From: Erigeron canadensis
Lineage: Eukaryota; Streptophyta; Magnoliopsida; Asterales; Asteraceae
Direction: 5' to 3'
DNA length: 64,000 bases
NCBI RefSeq assembly: GCF_010389155.1
Contig: NC_057764.1
Location: forward strand, 15,624,001-15,688,000
The notes beneath the pieces were generated by a model. The model had not been told where the DNA came from. It searched no databases and saw only the letters and a program-made list of their open reading frames with translations. Below are positions 1-10,303 of the stretch, in pieces; positions within the stretch are counted from its first letter, which is position 1, and the number at the start of each line of letters is the position of its first letter. Position numbers and translations under genes: made by a program.

Positions 1-301
1 CATGAATTGACTCATGTACCTTTTGGAGTCTATCATTATAAACTCTATAGGCTTTTCTAATATCTAAATATCCCACAAAAACACCCTCGTCAGCCTTTCC
101 ATCAAACTTTCCCAACTGACTAGAATCGTTTAAGATATAAACTGGACAGCCAAATACATGGAAATATCCAATATTCGGTTTACGATTCCTGAGGACTTCA
201 TAGGCAGTCTTCCTATGTCTCTTGACATAGACTGACTGATTTTGGGTATGGCAAGCAGTTGCCACTACTTCAGCCCAAAAACTGGTGGGACGACCTGATA
301 A
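1..301 (-). pseudogene. copia integrase C-terminal fragment (copy A)
   Basis: This stretch matches, base for base with scattered changes, the part of copy B's integrase at about 12500-12800 (the region after the catalytic core, encoding a segment like NIGYFHVFGCPVYILNDSSQ). It has no start of its own and no catalytic aspartates. The homology stops abruptly at ~301, where the sequence jumps to the gag 3' end. The fragment is therefore a deletion product of one polyprotein and not a gene. Confidence 0.75.
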
Positions 302-2619
302 ACTGGAGGATTGTTTTCAGTTTCAGAAGTAAAAACAATTGGTTTGAGGGGAACAACCTCTTTTTTTCTTTCCAGATTTTGCTCCTTTTTGAGCAGTTTG
401 CTTTTGTTTTTGTTTTAAAGGAGGGGTTTTAACAACTTGTTTTTCAACTGAAGGAGTCGAAGCTCCTTCCAGATTTTAATTCTGGCAGTACAACTTTGTA
501 CCTGCCTTGACAAATTTTGGAGTTGACTCTCTAGTTTCAACAAAAACTTGTTTTCTTCAGGCTGTTGACCCTTGGACTTGGGGTCAGTGGAATTTTTAGT
601 CTTGGGAGTCTTGGGTTCTTTGGACCTTTGAGGCAAAGGAACATCACCAGCTTTTTTTTTAACTGGAGCTTTAGCCTTTTTGGCTCCCGTTTTGGCCTCA
701 ACAGGGGTGGTCTCAACAGATTCAGATTTGGCAATGTTAGAAGAGTCATATGGAGTCTCAATTCTAACAGATTCAGGCATATGGTGGATTGAGGGTAAAA
801 TAGCTGCCATCTGGAGATCACCAGATTTCCAGGCAGTTTCTTGAGCATCAATGGTTTTTGAAAATGCATCATAATTTTTACCAGATGCTTGTACCCAAGA
901 TTTGATAACCATGTGTTCCTTTTCAAGATCATATTTCAATTTTTGGTTATCTCTTTCCAATGCCGCATTTTTCAAATCTGACTCTTTGAGAGCCAACTGG
1001 ACACTTTGCAAATCATTCAACTGAGGTTTCAAATTATTTAGCTCAGTTTAAACAGTTTCACGATATCTTTCACATTTAGTTCTCATTGTTTCAACAAAAA
1101 GTAAATCATCATTAAGTGATTCAGCAATGTCCAATTTTGATTCTGTATCCATCTCATCATCATAATCCCTTACCTTCTTTAAAATGATGTCCACCCATCT
1201 TCCAGAAATAACATCATCTTTCACCATCGGTTGTTGATTTTCCAGAGCCATAAAACACACATCCCTGATCTCTTCGTCATCATCAGATGAGTCATCAGAG
1301 AGTTTCCACTTTCCTTCAGTTTGAGCCATCATGCATTTGTTATTTTCTTTTTCTTTTTCTAGTTCAAGTGACATGAGGGCAATCTGGGCCTTTAACTTTT
1401 TATATTTGGCCTTATAATCATTAGATTTAACAAAACTTGGGACAGAGGGACCAGTTTGATTGTTCGACTGACTAGATCTACATTCCTTCATGAAGTGACC
1501 TTTCTTACCACACTTATAGCAGGTAAGATTGGCTTTATCCAGAGAGATGGAGAAGGAAGCATTATTGGACCAATTAAATTCATTAGATTTATGCTTATAC
1601 CTGTTAAAGGTTTTTGCAATTATGGCGACCAGATCATCATCATCATTTTCATCACAACCATCATTGAGATCAGTGGTTAGGCCAGAGTTCAAGAAGTTGT
1701 TTAACATCTCCTTCATAGAATGTGGCTGGACATTCTCAGCAGATATTAAAGCAACACAAGGTTGCGTAGTTAAGCTGGCAACCTTGGAACTATGAGCATG
1801 GTTTAAAGCATCTTGCTCAGCCAGTAATCTTGTAGCATTATTATCTTCAGTGAATCTGAAGGCTCCAAAGAGAGATGCAAGAGTATGGTTGTGCAAGGTC
1901 TTTCCTTGTCTTGGGACAAGAACCATGTGTGCCCATTTGGATGGTAAAGTATCACAGTACTTTTCAAGAAGAATATCCTTATCCTTCTCTACACCCAAGC
2001 CTCTCAGTTGGTTAATGAGGCTAGTAAATCTGGTGTAGGTACCAGTTAAACTTTCATTGGGAAGAGCAAAGAAGGATTCATACTTCTTGTTTAAAGCAAC
2101 CTTCCTGGTGGCAATGGTGTCATTTCCTCCTTCAAACTGGAGAACTAATTCATCCCACATTTACTTGGTACTGGGGAACAACAAAAGTGTTGGAATTAGT
2201 TCCTCAGGGATAGCAACGAGGATCATGTTTTTCAGTCTGGTATCAAGGTCAACCAGTCTGCGATCCTCATCAGACCAATGTTCTTCTGCTTTCTCCCTGG
2301 TACCTCTTCTCTCAGTTGGGTCTAGAAGAGGACTTACCCCACTAGACATGGGTATATATGGTCCATCCTTGAGGATTTTCAACATATACCTCTCTATCCT
2401 ACCAAAATGCAAGAGCATTCTAGCTTTCCATGTACCAAAAGTCTCACTGCTCCCATCGAACTTGGGAACAGGAGTGCTAGAATAATGTACATGGACGTAG
2501 CTGGTTCCAGGTGTAGGAGGAAGAGGAGGAGGGTTGGTATTTAAAGGAGTAACAGGTACAGTGTTATTGGGATTAGTTTCATTTTGAGGACCAGAACCAT
2601 TCTCACCTTCAGTAGACAT
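302..2619 (-). pseudogene. gag: sirevirus gag (copy A)
   Basis: Retrotransposon capsid/nucleocapsid polyprotein. The ATG at 2619 starts a low-complexity N-terminus rich in Asn, Pro and Thr, followed by the capsid-like region (motif TFGTWKARMLLHF), a CCHC zinc knuckle (CYKCGKKGHFMKEC, near 1480-1530) that would bind RNA, an acidic stretch, and a long coiled-coil and Lys/Pro-rich tail. One frame runs from 2619 to 415 but is cut by TAA stops at 2161 and 1048, with a third stop at 415. It aligns throughout with gag of copy B, whose stops fall at different sites, so these are private disabling mutations. The tail past ~302 is lost in the deletion. Confidence 0.85.
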
Positions 2620-2660
2620 CTAAGAAGACCTAGTTTATAGAATTGATACAATTCAACCTG

Positions 2661-2675
2661 CCTACTCTGATACCA
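2661..2675 (-). promoter_or_regulatory. primer binding site (copy A)
   Basis: On the minus strand TGGTATCAGAGTAGG lies two bases inside the LTR. It is complementary to the 3' end of plant initiator-methionine tRNA, the primer typical of Ty1/copia elements. Confidence 0.85.
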
Positions 2676-2677
2676 CT

Positions 2678-3656
2678 TGTAGGTCCCAACTATTACTAGA
2701 TGAGTACTGAAGACACCTCTATGTTGATGGTGAGTTTACTTTGCAACACATTCACTGTATCTAGATGTGACCAGTTGCAGTGAATAGTGTACCAGGTTAA
2801 CTAGAAGTTACTTATTAAGGTGACAATTCAAATAAGTAAATATGAAGCAATAATGTAAAGTACAAGTAAAGTAAATTGGTGAGACAATATGTAATTTTTC
2901 AAGTGTATTTTATTTATAGATTGTTAAATAAAATACAAGGTTGTTGCGGAACCAAGATAATACACGAATGTAAATATCCTAACAACCTATGAAATACAAT
3001 TGTTCTATACTTGGAAATTCTCTTATACAATCGAAACACTTAGAGTTGTGAAATGTTCCTTTTAGCGATTGAGAGAATATTGCACAAGTTCACCAACGAT
3101 ATTGTAGGTATATGTGTTTTTGCAAAGTTATTGAAATGCTTGTGCAAGGACCTCCATTTATAGTCGAAGGTTGAGCATTGGGATCTCAACTTTGACGTAC
3201 AAATATGGTTGACAGCACACAAAAGTATTAGTAAATAATTCTTTGTGTGTGTGCTTAATAAAGTAAGACAAAAGGTTACTTTATTCAACCAGTCTACATC
3301 TTTGCACTTATTTCCACAGACAAGATTATTTTCCGGGTAAAAGGATGTAGTGTAAAAGGTCCTCCTCGAAATCAGTGTAAAGCTTTGTAAGAGCATTTAC
3401 ACTGAAGGATCTCTAGTTGATTTATCTGATCAGAAAGTCAACTAGGCTTCGCTGCCATTGCCTTTCTCTTTCTTCCATTTGTTTTCTTCAACTTCAACTG
3501 GAATGTCTTCAGTGTTGTTGTTCAGATCTCAACTGGAGGAAGTCATTAGTTGTATAAACTGTACATTGCAACTGGACTTCAAATATTTCAGACAATTCTT
3601 CTGTTCTCCAGATGCAGCTGGAGAGTTCCAGTTTTTTAGCGAAACTGGACCTAACA
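2678..3656 (-). repeat. 5' LTR of sirevirus copy A (979 bp)
   Basis: Bounded by TGTTAGGTCC (minus-strand start, 3656) and GGGACCTACA (end, 2678), a short terminal inverted repeat. It is homologous along its length to both LTRs of copy B. The TATA box is at about 3156-3163 on the minus strand (TATAAATG, one change from copy B). A 12-bp-stem hairpin with arms at 2904-2915 and 2925-2936 is shared with the other sirevirus LTRs here. A spurious frame crosses from the LTR into the neighbouring integrase. Confidence 0.85.
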
Positions 3657-4330
3657 CAGGTGCATAATTTAGTTAAAGAAGAGGGGAAAAACTGGATGAC
3701 CCCGATAACCGAATATTTGGTGAGCGGAATACTGTCAGAGGACGAAAACGAAGCAAGGAAAATAAGAATTAAAGTCCCACAGTACAAGTTGATGGATGGA
3801 AACCTTTACAAGAAGGCATTTTTGACCCTATGGTTACACTATGTGGGACCCAAACAAGCAGAAACAATAATTTTTGAAATCCATGAAGGAATCTGCGGAC
3901 TACATGCAGGACCCAGATCAGTAGCAACAAAAGCACTGCGCCTATGGTACTTTTGGCCATCAATGCATAGAGACGCAACCAAGCTCTTACAAAATTGTGA
4001 ATCATGTCAACTGCACGCAAACGTCCCCAAGCTACCAAAGTAGGACATGACGTCGGTAACATCTGCATGGCCATTTACAAAGTGGGGAGTCGACATAGTG
4101 GGGCCACTACCAAAAGCACCCGGAAAGGTAAAATTTCTAATTGTGGCTATTGATTATTTCACAAAATGGGTAGAAGCAAAACTAGTGGCAACAATAAACG
4201 GGAAGACAATTGAGAATTTTGTCTAGGAATATATAATATATCGCTTTGGGTTACTACAAATGATCGTCTCGGATAATGGCAAACAATTTGCGGAGGATAC
4301 GTTCACAGAAATGTGTCAAAGGCTAAAAAA
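3657..4330 (+). pseudogene. Ty3/gypsy (Tat-type) integrase fragment
   Basis: Integrase that would insert retroelement cDNA. It has an N-terminal zinc-binding part (IHEGICGLH followed by NCESC, an HHCC-type arrangement) and the beginning of the catalytic core with the first Asp (GVDIVGPLP), the conserved YFTKWVEAK stretch and the second Asp (IVSDNGKQF). The catalytic Glu is missing because the sequence runs into a TA-repeat at ~4325. TAG stops occur at 4041 and 4224. The left edge is cut by sirevirus A. The same element seems to resume past 17548, with an antisense ORF, polypurine tract and LTR on the same element strand. Confidence 0.8.
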
Positions 4331-4394
4331 ACATATATATATATATATATATAAACCTGCGTAAGTTTTTTGCTAAAAAAACATATATATATAT
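4325..4394. repeat. TA microsatellite with local duplication
   Basis: Two copies of GCTAAAAAAACATATATA (near 4322 and 4370) are separated by about 30 bp and followed by (TA)n. The repeat sits exactly where the integrase reading frame breaks off and where the TIR element begins, so it is probably the insertion target and its duplication. Confidence 0.6.
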
Positions 4395-4730
4395 ATGAGT
4401 TGTATTCACGTGAATCCATCAAAATTGGTGCAACCCAAGGGCTCAATCTCAGCCCTTGGATCAACAATCATCAATAGTTGAAATTAAAAATAAAATTACA
4501 CATGAAAGTTTCCATCTCCGGCGACATCATCCATAATCTTCGACGACATCAACCATCATCTCTGACGACATCAACCATCATCTCCGGCGACATCTCCGGC
4601 GGTCAGATTCATCTCTGACGGCGGCAATATCTCAGGCGGCATCTCCGGCGATTATCAATTTCGTTTTCGGGTGGATACGGTACGGGCCAGAGGCCCTTAT
4701 CCGTTCTAAACTTAACAGTCAAGGGATGCA

Positions 4731-5685
4731 TGTAAGTCCCAACTATTGCTAGATGGGTGCTGAAGACACCTCTATGTCAATGGTGAGTGAACTTTGCAAC
4801 ACAATCAATTAATCTGGATATGACCAGTTTAGATTGATTGTGTACTAGGTTAACTGGAGTTAATATATAAAGGTGACAGAATGTGTAAGTAAAATACAAT
4901 GCAATAATATAAATGACAAGTATATAAATTGGTGAGACAATATGTAATTTTCAAGTGTATTTTATTTATTGATTGTTTGAATAAAATACAAGGTTGTTGC
5001 GGAACCAAGATAATACAAGAATGTAAATATCCTAACAACCCATGAAATACAATTGATCTAAACTAGGAAATTCTCCTAAACAATCGAAACACTTAAAGTT
5101 GTGAAATGTTCCTTTTTGCGATTGAGAGAATATTGCACAAGTTCACCAATATTGCAGAATGTATGTGTTTGCAAAGTTATGAAAATGCTTGTGCAAGGAT
5201 CTCTATTTATAGTCGAAGATTGAGCATTGGGATCTCAACTTCGACGTACAAATATGGTTGACAACACACAAAAGTATTGTTAAATAATCCTTTGTGTGTG
5301 ATAAATAAAGTAAGACAAAAGGTTACTTTATTCAACCACTCTCGAGACAAGATTATTTTCCGGTTAAAAGGATGTAGTGTAAAAGGTCCTCCTCGTAATC
5401 AGTGTAAAGCTTTGTAAGAGCATTTACACTGAAGGATTCTCCAGTTGATTGATCTGGTAGATTGTCAACTGGGCTTCGCTGCCATTGCCAATCTCTGTCT
5501 TCCATTTGTTGTCTTTGACTTCAACTGGAAGGTCTTCAGATTCTAGTCTTCAGATCTTAACTAGAGGAAGTCATCAGTTGCTAAAACTGTACAATGCAAT
5601 TGGACTTCTAATATTTCAGAAAATTCTGCATGCTCTCCAGATGTCGCTGGAGAGCTCCAGTTTATAGCTTAAACTGGACCTAACA
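4731..5685 (-). repeat. 3' LTR of sirevirus B (955 bp)
   Basis: Bounded by TGTTAGGTCC at 5685 and GGGACTTACA at 4731 (minus strand). Nearly identical to the 5' LTR but with a ~20-bp deletion around 5340. TATAAATA on the minus strand at 5204-5211. The conserved hairpin has arms 4957-4968 and 4978-4989, with one mismatch. Confidence 0.9.
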
Positions 5686-5699
5686 AATTCCCCCTAATT
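5686..5699 (-). promoter_or_regulatory. polypurine tract (copy B)
   Basis: On the minus strand TTAGGGGGAATT directly precedes the 3' LTR start TGTTAGG. This is the expected plus-strand primer for reverse transcription. Confidence 0.85.
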
Positions 5700-5958
5700 G
5701 TCCTGAAATATTGCCAAGTATTTTCAAACTTGTTTCTAAACAAGTTTAAGTTTGAAATACTTGAGTTTGATAAAACCTATTAAGTTTCCAAGACATTTTT
5801 ATAGATCATCAAATGTCTTGGGTTTAGTTTTAATTGTTTGTAGATCTTATCAGATATCTAACTTGTGAGTTACAATCTGGCAACTTGTATATATACAACT
5901 TTACAAAGAAGTTACAAGAAAGTAAATAAAATTACAAGCAGATAGATAGGAGGAAAAC

Positions 5959-6453
5959 TTAAACAGATGGCCCTTCGCCAGTTTTCCTTCTTTTGGCAAC
6001 TGATGAAATTGGTTGTTTGTCCTCAAGATCAAGGCCTAATCTCTCTTCAATGTTTTCCTTGAACTTGATCAGATTTTGCAATACATATTCCCAGCCTTTT
6101 TCAACCTTGTTCTTCCTCTGCCTCCCTTCCAGCAATCCCAACATCTCCACATGCTCTGAATGACCATACTGATGGACATCAGGGTTCTCAGTTGTTCTCT
6201 TAGGTCCACCAAAGTATTGTACCTCAACAACAAAATGTTTGGCACCAGGCTTGATCGAAACTTTAACATCAGTGATCTTACCTCTATTGTGCCTTCGACT
6301 CTGTACATCAGACAAATATGTGTGAGCCTCTGATTCATTTGTCAGTTTAATCTTGCTCGTGCTCAGTTTTTGAGTAGCAGCTCGAATATCATCAGTTGTG
6401 GGTTTAGATGGTTCTACCCAAGTCCTTAGATTTGCATCTCTTGATAAAGCTTT
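5959..6453 (-). pseudogene. Accessory frame, third segment (sirevirus B)
   Basis: This continues in the same frame after the TAG at 6454-6456: 164 codons with no further stop until TAA/TGA-type termination at 5959. It lacks an ATG at its start, so by itself it would be translated only by readthrough or as the remnant of a longer protein. It is hydrophilic, with many Lys/Arg/Glu residues, and ends in a basic patch (SVAKRRKTGEGPSV) resembling a nuclear localisation signal. I recognise no domain. Between its end and the 3' LTR (5700-5958) there is AT-rich non-coding sequence. Confidence 0.6.
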
Positions 6454-8340
6454 CTATTTTCTTCCTTTGGACTTGGGTGGATTCAATACTTTGCTGACCA
6501 CCTTCTTTAGCTGTTCAATTCTTTTGAGAATCCCTTCTGACCTTATCTCTTTGGCCTTCTCCACCGATACATTCAAACACTTGGCATCAAGTCTAGCCTC
6601 ATCATCTTGATAGTGTTTGTCCAGTTCAACTTCAAGCATTTCCTTCAGTGTATTGACAATCCTTGGATCTTCTTTGATTTTCTTGTATTCCACAAGTGTC
6701 AAGCCAAGGAGTTGAGCATCAGTTACATCAACAAGAGGGGTTGGAAGATTTTTCCTTGATTCGAATTGATTCGCCTTCATTTGTTTCTTCCTTTCTTTGA
6801 CCAGATATCCCACTCTTGCTAATTTCTGACTTTCGTTTTCAGTAACTGGAGGCAATTGATCAACATTGCCAGTTTCCAACATGGGTGTATCGGTGGCAGG
6901 TTCCATAGAGTCATCAGTTGCAATGGCCTTTCCCTTATCCATATTCCCCCTCACAACATCATCAAACGATTCAATCACCTGCTCACCAGCTTCAGTGCTG
7001 GTAGCAACAACCATCTCCTTCCTTGCACCTGAAGTTTCAACAAGAGTGCGAGGGGCATGAACAGACCTTTCCCCCTTGGCAGCATCTAGTCCTTGCCTTA
7101 TAGCTTCAAAATTGGCATGACTGGAGGGCAAGCGATCTAGAGGCTGCCATGATTGCATTGTCTTGCACTCTTTGAAGACTCCACATATCATGCGAACTGT
7201 CCTCCACAGATGATTGATCTCTTGTGAGTGAGTCATTACATTTCCACTTGTTTGTTCTTGACTCTTTAAGATTTGTTTAAGTATGGAGAGATCATCTGGA
7301 GAAAGCCCAGTTGCAGGGATTTCCTTAACAACTTCCTGCACAACCTCTTTACCTTTACCAACTTCAGTGGTCAGATTTGATATAGCTGTTGAGTGATCAG
7401 ACACTTTGCTGGCCAGTGTATTAAGACTGCACCTCAACCGATCGATCTCAGATGTAATGGGAGTGAGATCAACCTGGGGCGCTGCAATCTTGGTGATCTC
7501 AGACATCACCTTTTCAATTAAACTTCTCTCACTGGCAGCCAAGGTTTCTTCAATCTTGAGACCCACTAAAGAGGCCAACTGACTACCAAGCTCAGTCACA
7601 TCTAGGCCAGGTTTCTTACATAATTCTTGCACCTGCCTTTCCAAGTTCTTAATATCAACCTCTGATGATCTGATAGTATTGTTCAGCAGGTTGGTTATTG
7701 AAGATGTGACTCCAGAATGAGTCAGTGCGAATGCCTCCCTTAAAGATGTTGCCAGTTGGTTGGAGGATTCCACTAACTCATTGAGCTTGCCAAACACCAA
7801 GTCCTCATTAGCTGAGAACTTGTTTATCCCCAGGTCAACCACTTTGACATTCTGCATATGATCCTTTTGGTACCTGGAGAGGGACTTGGTGTTTTTGTCC
7901 AGTGTCTTTTGAATCTCCTCAACCCTCGTGAGAAGGTTTGAGAGACCGGCTTGGAAAGACACAAATTGGCTTTCCAGTGACTGAGAAGAAGGTGTCACTG
8001 GACCAGCCCGAAAAGCTACAGGTGCAACTGGACGAGGTATGACAATATTTGGTTCTCCAGTTGCAGTAGCATCAGTTGATAGAAGAGGAGGGGTTGTAGA
8101 AATGAAGGGAAGAGATTCAAATTGTCGTTCATGCTGAGAATGCTTAGGTGTGAACGACGGCGACGGTGGTGTTAGGATGTGTCTATTTCTAGGCACACCC
8201 ATAGAAGAAAGTAGTTGGCGAGAGGCGAATATTGGAGGTATATCTAAGCTTTGTAAGTTTGTTGGGGAAACTGAAACTTGAGGTTCTTGGGGTTGACTAA
8301 GGAGAAAAGGGAGCTGATCAAGTACAGTTGCATCAGCCAT
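6454..8340 (-). CDS. Accessory frame, second segment, coiled-coil protein (sirevirus B)
   Basis: A 628-aa open frame starting at an ATG (8340), three bases after the TAG that ends the first segment, in the same frame (TAG GAG ATG). The N-terminal ~120 residues are rich in Pro, Ser and Thr. Residues ~125-340 are rich in heptad-like Leu/Ile/Val patterns (for example LNELVESSNQLATSLREAF), suggesting a coiled coil. The C-terminal third is charged and ends KSKGRK before TAG at 6454. It is not similar to gag, pol or any enzyme I know. It could be the second half of one large accessory protein, a separately reinitiated protein, or a relic. Sireviruses are known to carry coiled-coil, envelope-like ORFs at this place; whether this one is membrane-associated is not shown, since I see no clear transmembrane segment. 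Confidence 0.65.
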   Translation of the reverse strand: MADATVLDQLPFLLSQPQEPQVSVSPTNLQSLDIPPIFASRQLLSSMGVPRNRHILTPPSPSFTPKHSQHERQFESLPFISTTPPLLSTDATATGEPNIVIPRPVAPVAFRAGPVTPSSQSLESQFVSFQAGLSNLLTRVEEIQKTLDKNTKSLSRYQKDHMQNVKVVDLGINKFSANEDLVFGKLNELVESSNQLATSLREAFALTHSGVTSSITNLLNNTIRSSEVDIKNLERQVQELCKKPGLDVTELGSQLASLVGLKIEETLAASERSLIEKVMSEITKIAAPQVDLTPITSEIDRLRCSLNTLASKVSDHSTAISNLTTEVGKGKEVVQEVVKEIPATGLSPDDLSILKQILKSQEQTSGNVMTHSQEINHLWRTVRMICGVFKECKTMQSWQPLDRLPSSHANFEAIRQGLDAAKGERSVHAPRTLVETSGARKEMVVATSTEAGEQVIESFDDVVRGNMDKGKAIATDDSMEPATDTPMLETGNVDQLPPVTENESQKLARVGYLVKERKKQMKANQFESRKNLPTPLVDVTDAQLLGLTLVEYKKIKEDPRIVNTLKEMLEVELDKHYQDDEARLDAKCLNVSVEKAKEIRSEGILKRIEQLKKVVSKVLNPPKSKGRK

Positions 8341-8343
8341 CTC

Positions 8344-9711
8344 CTAGTCAGATTCAGTCTCAGATGAATCCGAAGACTCAAGCTGAAACTCACCCTCATT
8401 TATGCCAAGATCCATAAATGTTGGGGGTGGCTGAACAGGTTGCTCAGACTCCTGATGACCAGTTTGAGTATCCTCAATGGTTTCATCAGTTATAGGATCC
8501 GTTGCCAAGGCATCTTCTCCCTGGAAAGAGGTAACTGGAGCCTCAACTACAACTGCTCTTTCCTCAGTTACAGTATCACTGGCTACGGCTTCAACGACCA
8601 CAATCACAGGCTGTGACTGGTCAGATGCAGCAAGTCCTGATCTGGATCTTCTTCTACTTTTGGTAGATCTCCTTGCTTTTGGAACTGCCTGGATACCTGA
8701 GGGGAGGTCTCCAGTTTCTGCCACAGTTACAACACCTGCAGACGAACTAGTGGGTCCCTCATTATTTTGAGGCCCGCCCAATTGCCTTTCTGACTCACCA
8801 GATGGTGGTGCATCAGTTCTAGAGAATGTAAGTAGCATTCTTGGGGAAATCTGGACTTCATCAGAAGTGGACACAAGATTGTCCAGATTTCTTAATAATT
8901 CTGGCACAGAGAATAAGGATTGCGTGTTATTGTACTCTTCTCTGCCCAGAATATGGATGTAACAAAGGGATAGAAATCTAGAGAAAGGGACACAAGGACC
9001 CCTGTTGCCTTTCAACTTAAATACCAGGCTTCTAAACAAGATATTAGCAAAATCCACCCTTAGTCCATTCCATAGGCAGTATGCCATCTGTGCCTGGAAG
9101 GAGTTTATATGGTCCAAACCACCAGAACTCCCACCCAAACTTTCCACCAAGAGGACCATGAAGTACTTCCAGGATGGTGAAAGCCCTCTCATAGTTATAG
9201 ATCCCTTGGTCTTCAATATATCCCCTTCCACAACTTCTGTATTTCCCATGTCAAGGAAAACCTGACGGAAATTGATATTTGAAGGAATCACCACTGGACT
9301 TTCATCTGGTCTCCAGTAACTGAGGTTAAGGGCCCCCCTCAATGTTCTAGTGGTGATGGTACACGGGACTGAACCATCCTTTAAAGAGAAGGAGATGGAT
9401 GAGCAGTCATCAGAAAGAGAAGCAGTGTACCAGAAATCGCACAAGTAGTCGTGAAACAGCTTGCTTGGGTTCAGAGAAAAGGCATCGCTGAGGGGAGAAA
9501 TCCGAAGAAAGGATTGGATTTTCCCAATAAGAGAGTCAGCGGCCTGGTGCCCTTGAAGAGATGCCATTGGATTATTTGGATTTAATTTTATTAATTTAGA
9601 GCTAATGAGAGCACCAATAGCACGAGAAACATTTTGTGATGGAGTATACTCAGCAGTGAGTAGATTCACATCACGAGAACGAGATGAAGAAGAAGATGAT
9701 TTAGGAGCCAT
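8344..9711 (-). CDS. Accessory frame, first segment (conserved 3' ORF of sireviruses)
   Basis: A 455-aa frame downstream of pol. The start ATG at 9711 (MAPKSSSS) is chosen because copy D starts at the equivalent ATG (MAPKPSPK, 42414) and because a CT-rich leader and TATA box precede both. The N-terminal ~300 residues form a conserved block shared with copy D: HDYLCDFWYTA, then LGGSSGGLDHIN, then YCLWNGLRVDFANILF. The C-terminal third is acidic and Ser/Thr/Glu-rich with a basic RRSTKSRRRSRSG cluster, and ends SSDSSETESD before TAG at 8344. No known catalytic motif is visible. I have a memory of similar unnamed proteins in plant genome annotations, not verified. It is upstream of, and in frame with, the coiled-coil segment. 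Confidence 0.75.
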   Translation of the reverse strand: MAPKSSSSSSRSRDVNLLTAEYTPSQNVSRAIGALISSKLIKLNPNNPMASLQGHQAADSLIGKIQSFLRISPLSDAFSLNPSKLFHDYLCDFWYTASLSDDCSSISFSLKDGSVPCTITTRTLRGALNLSYWRPDESPVVIPSNINFRQVFLDMGNTEVVEGDILKTKGSITMRGLSPSWKYFMVLLVESLGGSSGGLDHINSFQAQMAYCLWNGLRVDFANILFRSLVFKLKGNRGPCVPFSRFLSLCYIHILGREEYNNTQSLFSVPELLRNLDNLVSTSDEVQISPRMLLTFSRTDAPPSGESERQLGGPQNNEGPTSSSAGVVTVAETGDLPSGIQAVPKARRSTKSRRRSRSGLAASDQSQPVIVVVEAVASDTVTEERAVVVEAPVTSFQGEDALATDPITDETIEDTQTGHQESEQPVQPPPTFMDLGINEGEFQLESSDSSETESD

Positions 9712-9840
9712 TTGTGATATTGGATTTAGGGTTTTGGATTTAAAGAAGAAAGAGAGAAAGGGATCTCGAATTGTGAATGATTGGAAGAGTAAATGAAAGG
9801 AATTTTGAGTGAAGTAAATGAGAAAGGTATTTAGTGGGGG

Positions 9841-10071
9841 TATATATAGGTAATAAAATATTACCAAAATATATACGAAAAGATATTTTAGTCCCCAAAT
9901 TTTGAAATAATTTGTAAAAATTGATTTTCAGTAATTTTGAGAATTCAAAACATTTAATACCTCCCATCAAGCATTTAATGCTATGACGACTGGTATTCCC
10001 ACTCACCCACTAACTTCATCAATTCCCATAAAAAGTGCAGTAACTTTCAGTAAAAAGTCTTGACACGTAAG
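9841..10071 (-). promoter_or_regulatory. Putative internal promoter of the accessory ORF (copy B)
   Basis: On the minus strand TATATATACCCCC (TATA at 9841-9848) lies 130 bp before the accessory ATG. It is followed by a CT-rich leader containing AAACCCTAAA, as in ordinary plant genes. Upstream blocks at 9949-9993 and 10052-10071 (minus strand CTTACGTGTCAAGACTTTTT) recur in copy D at similar spacing. This is inference from sequence architecture; no transcript is shown. Confidence 0.55.
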
Positions 10072-10303
10072 ACATGTCAGGTGACGTTTGTGAGTGCCAG
10101 ATAAACACTCGAGTAACATCACGTGTCACAAGTATCCACCAAGTAAAACATAACGTTATGAAATCTGGTTGATCACCAGATTAAGACAAGACCAAACCAA
10201 CAAACTGGAGAGATTTTCCAGATGCCAGTTTCAACTGATGACTTCCAGTTGCATTTTTCAAGGAAAAATAAAACTATTTTTAATTTGAAAAATATTTTGA
10301 GTC

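Larger units (their letters stand above)
1..3656 (-). mobile_element. Sirevirus-type Ty1/copia element copy A, 5' half
   Basis: A minus-strand copia element whose 3' part lies beyond the window start. Reading from its 5' end (high coordinates) it has an LTR (2678-3656), a tRNA-iMet-type primer site (2661-2675), a gag pseudogene and a piece of integrase. Protease, the first part of integrase and everything after integrase are absent here. Compared with copy B, about 1.1 kb is missing at position ~301, where integrase sequence runs straight into the gag 3' end. It is inserted into a Tat gypsy integrase: the base after the LTR (3657) resumes that element's coding sequence. Confidence 0.85.

Noticed and set aside
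3612..3656. A coding frame that appears to start inside the sirevirus A LTR and continue into gypsy integrase
   Set aside because: It is an accidental fusion at an insertion junction; the first ~15 codons are LTR sequence.
8344..9867. A longer start for the accessory ORF upstream of 9711
   Set aside because: The extension begins with TTG, reads hydrophobic leader sequence overlapping the TATA-to-ATG interval, and is not conserved in copy D.
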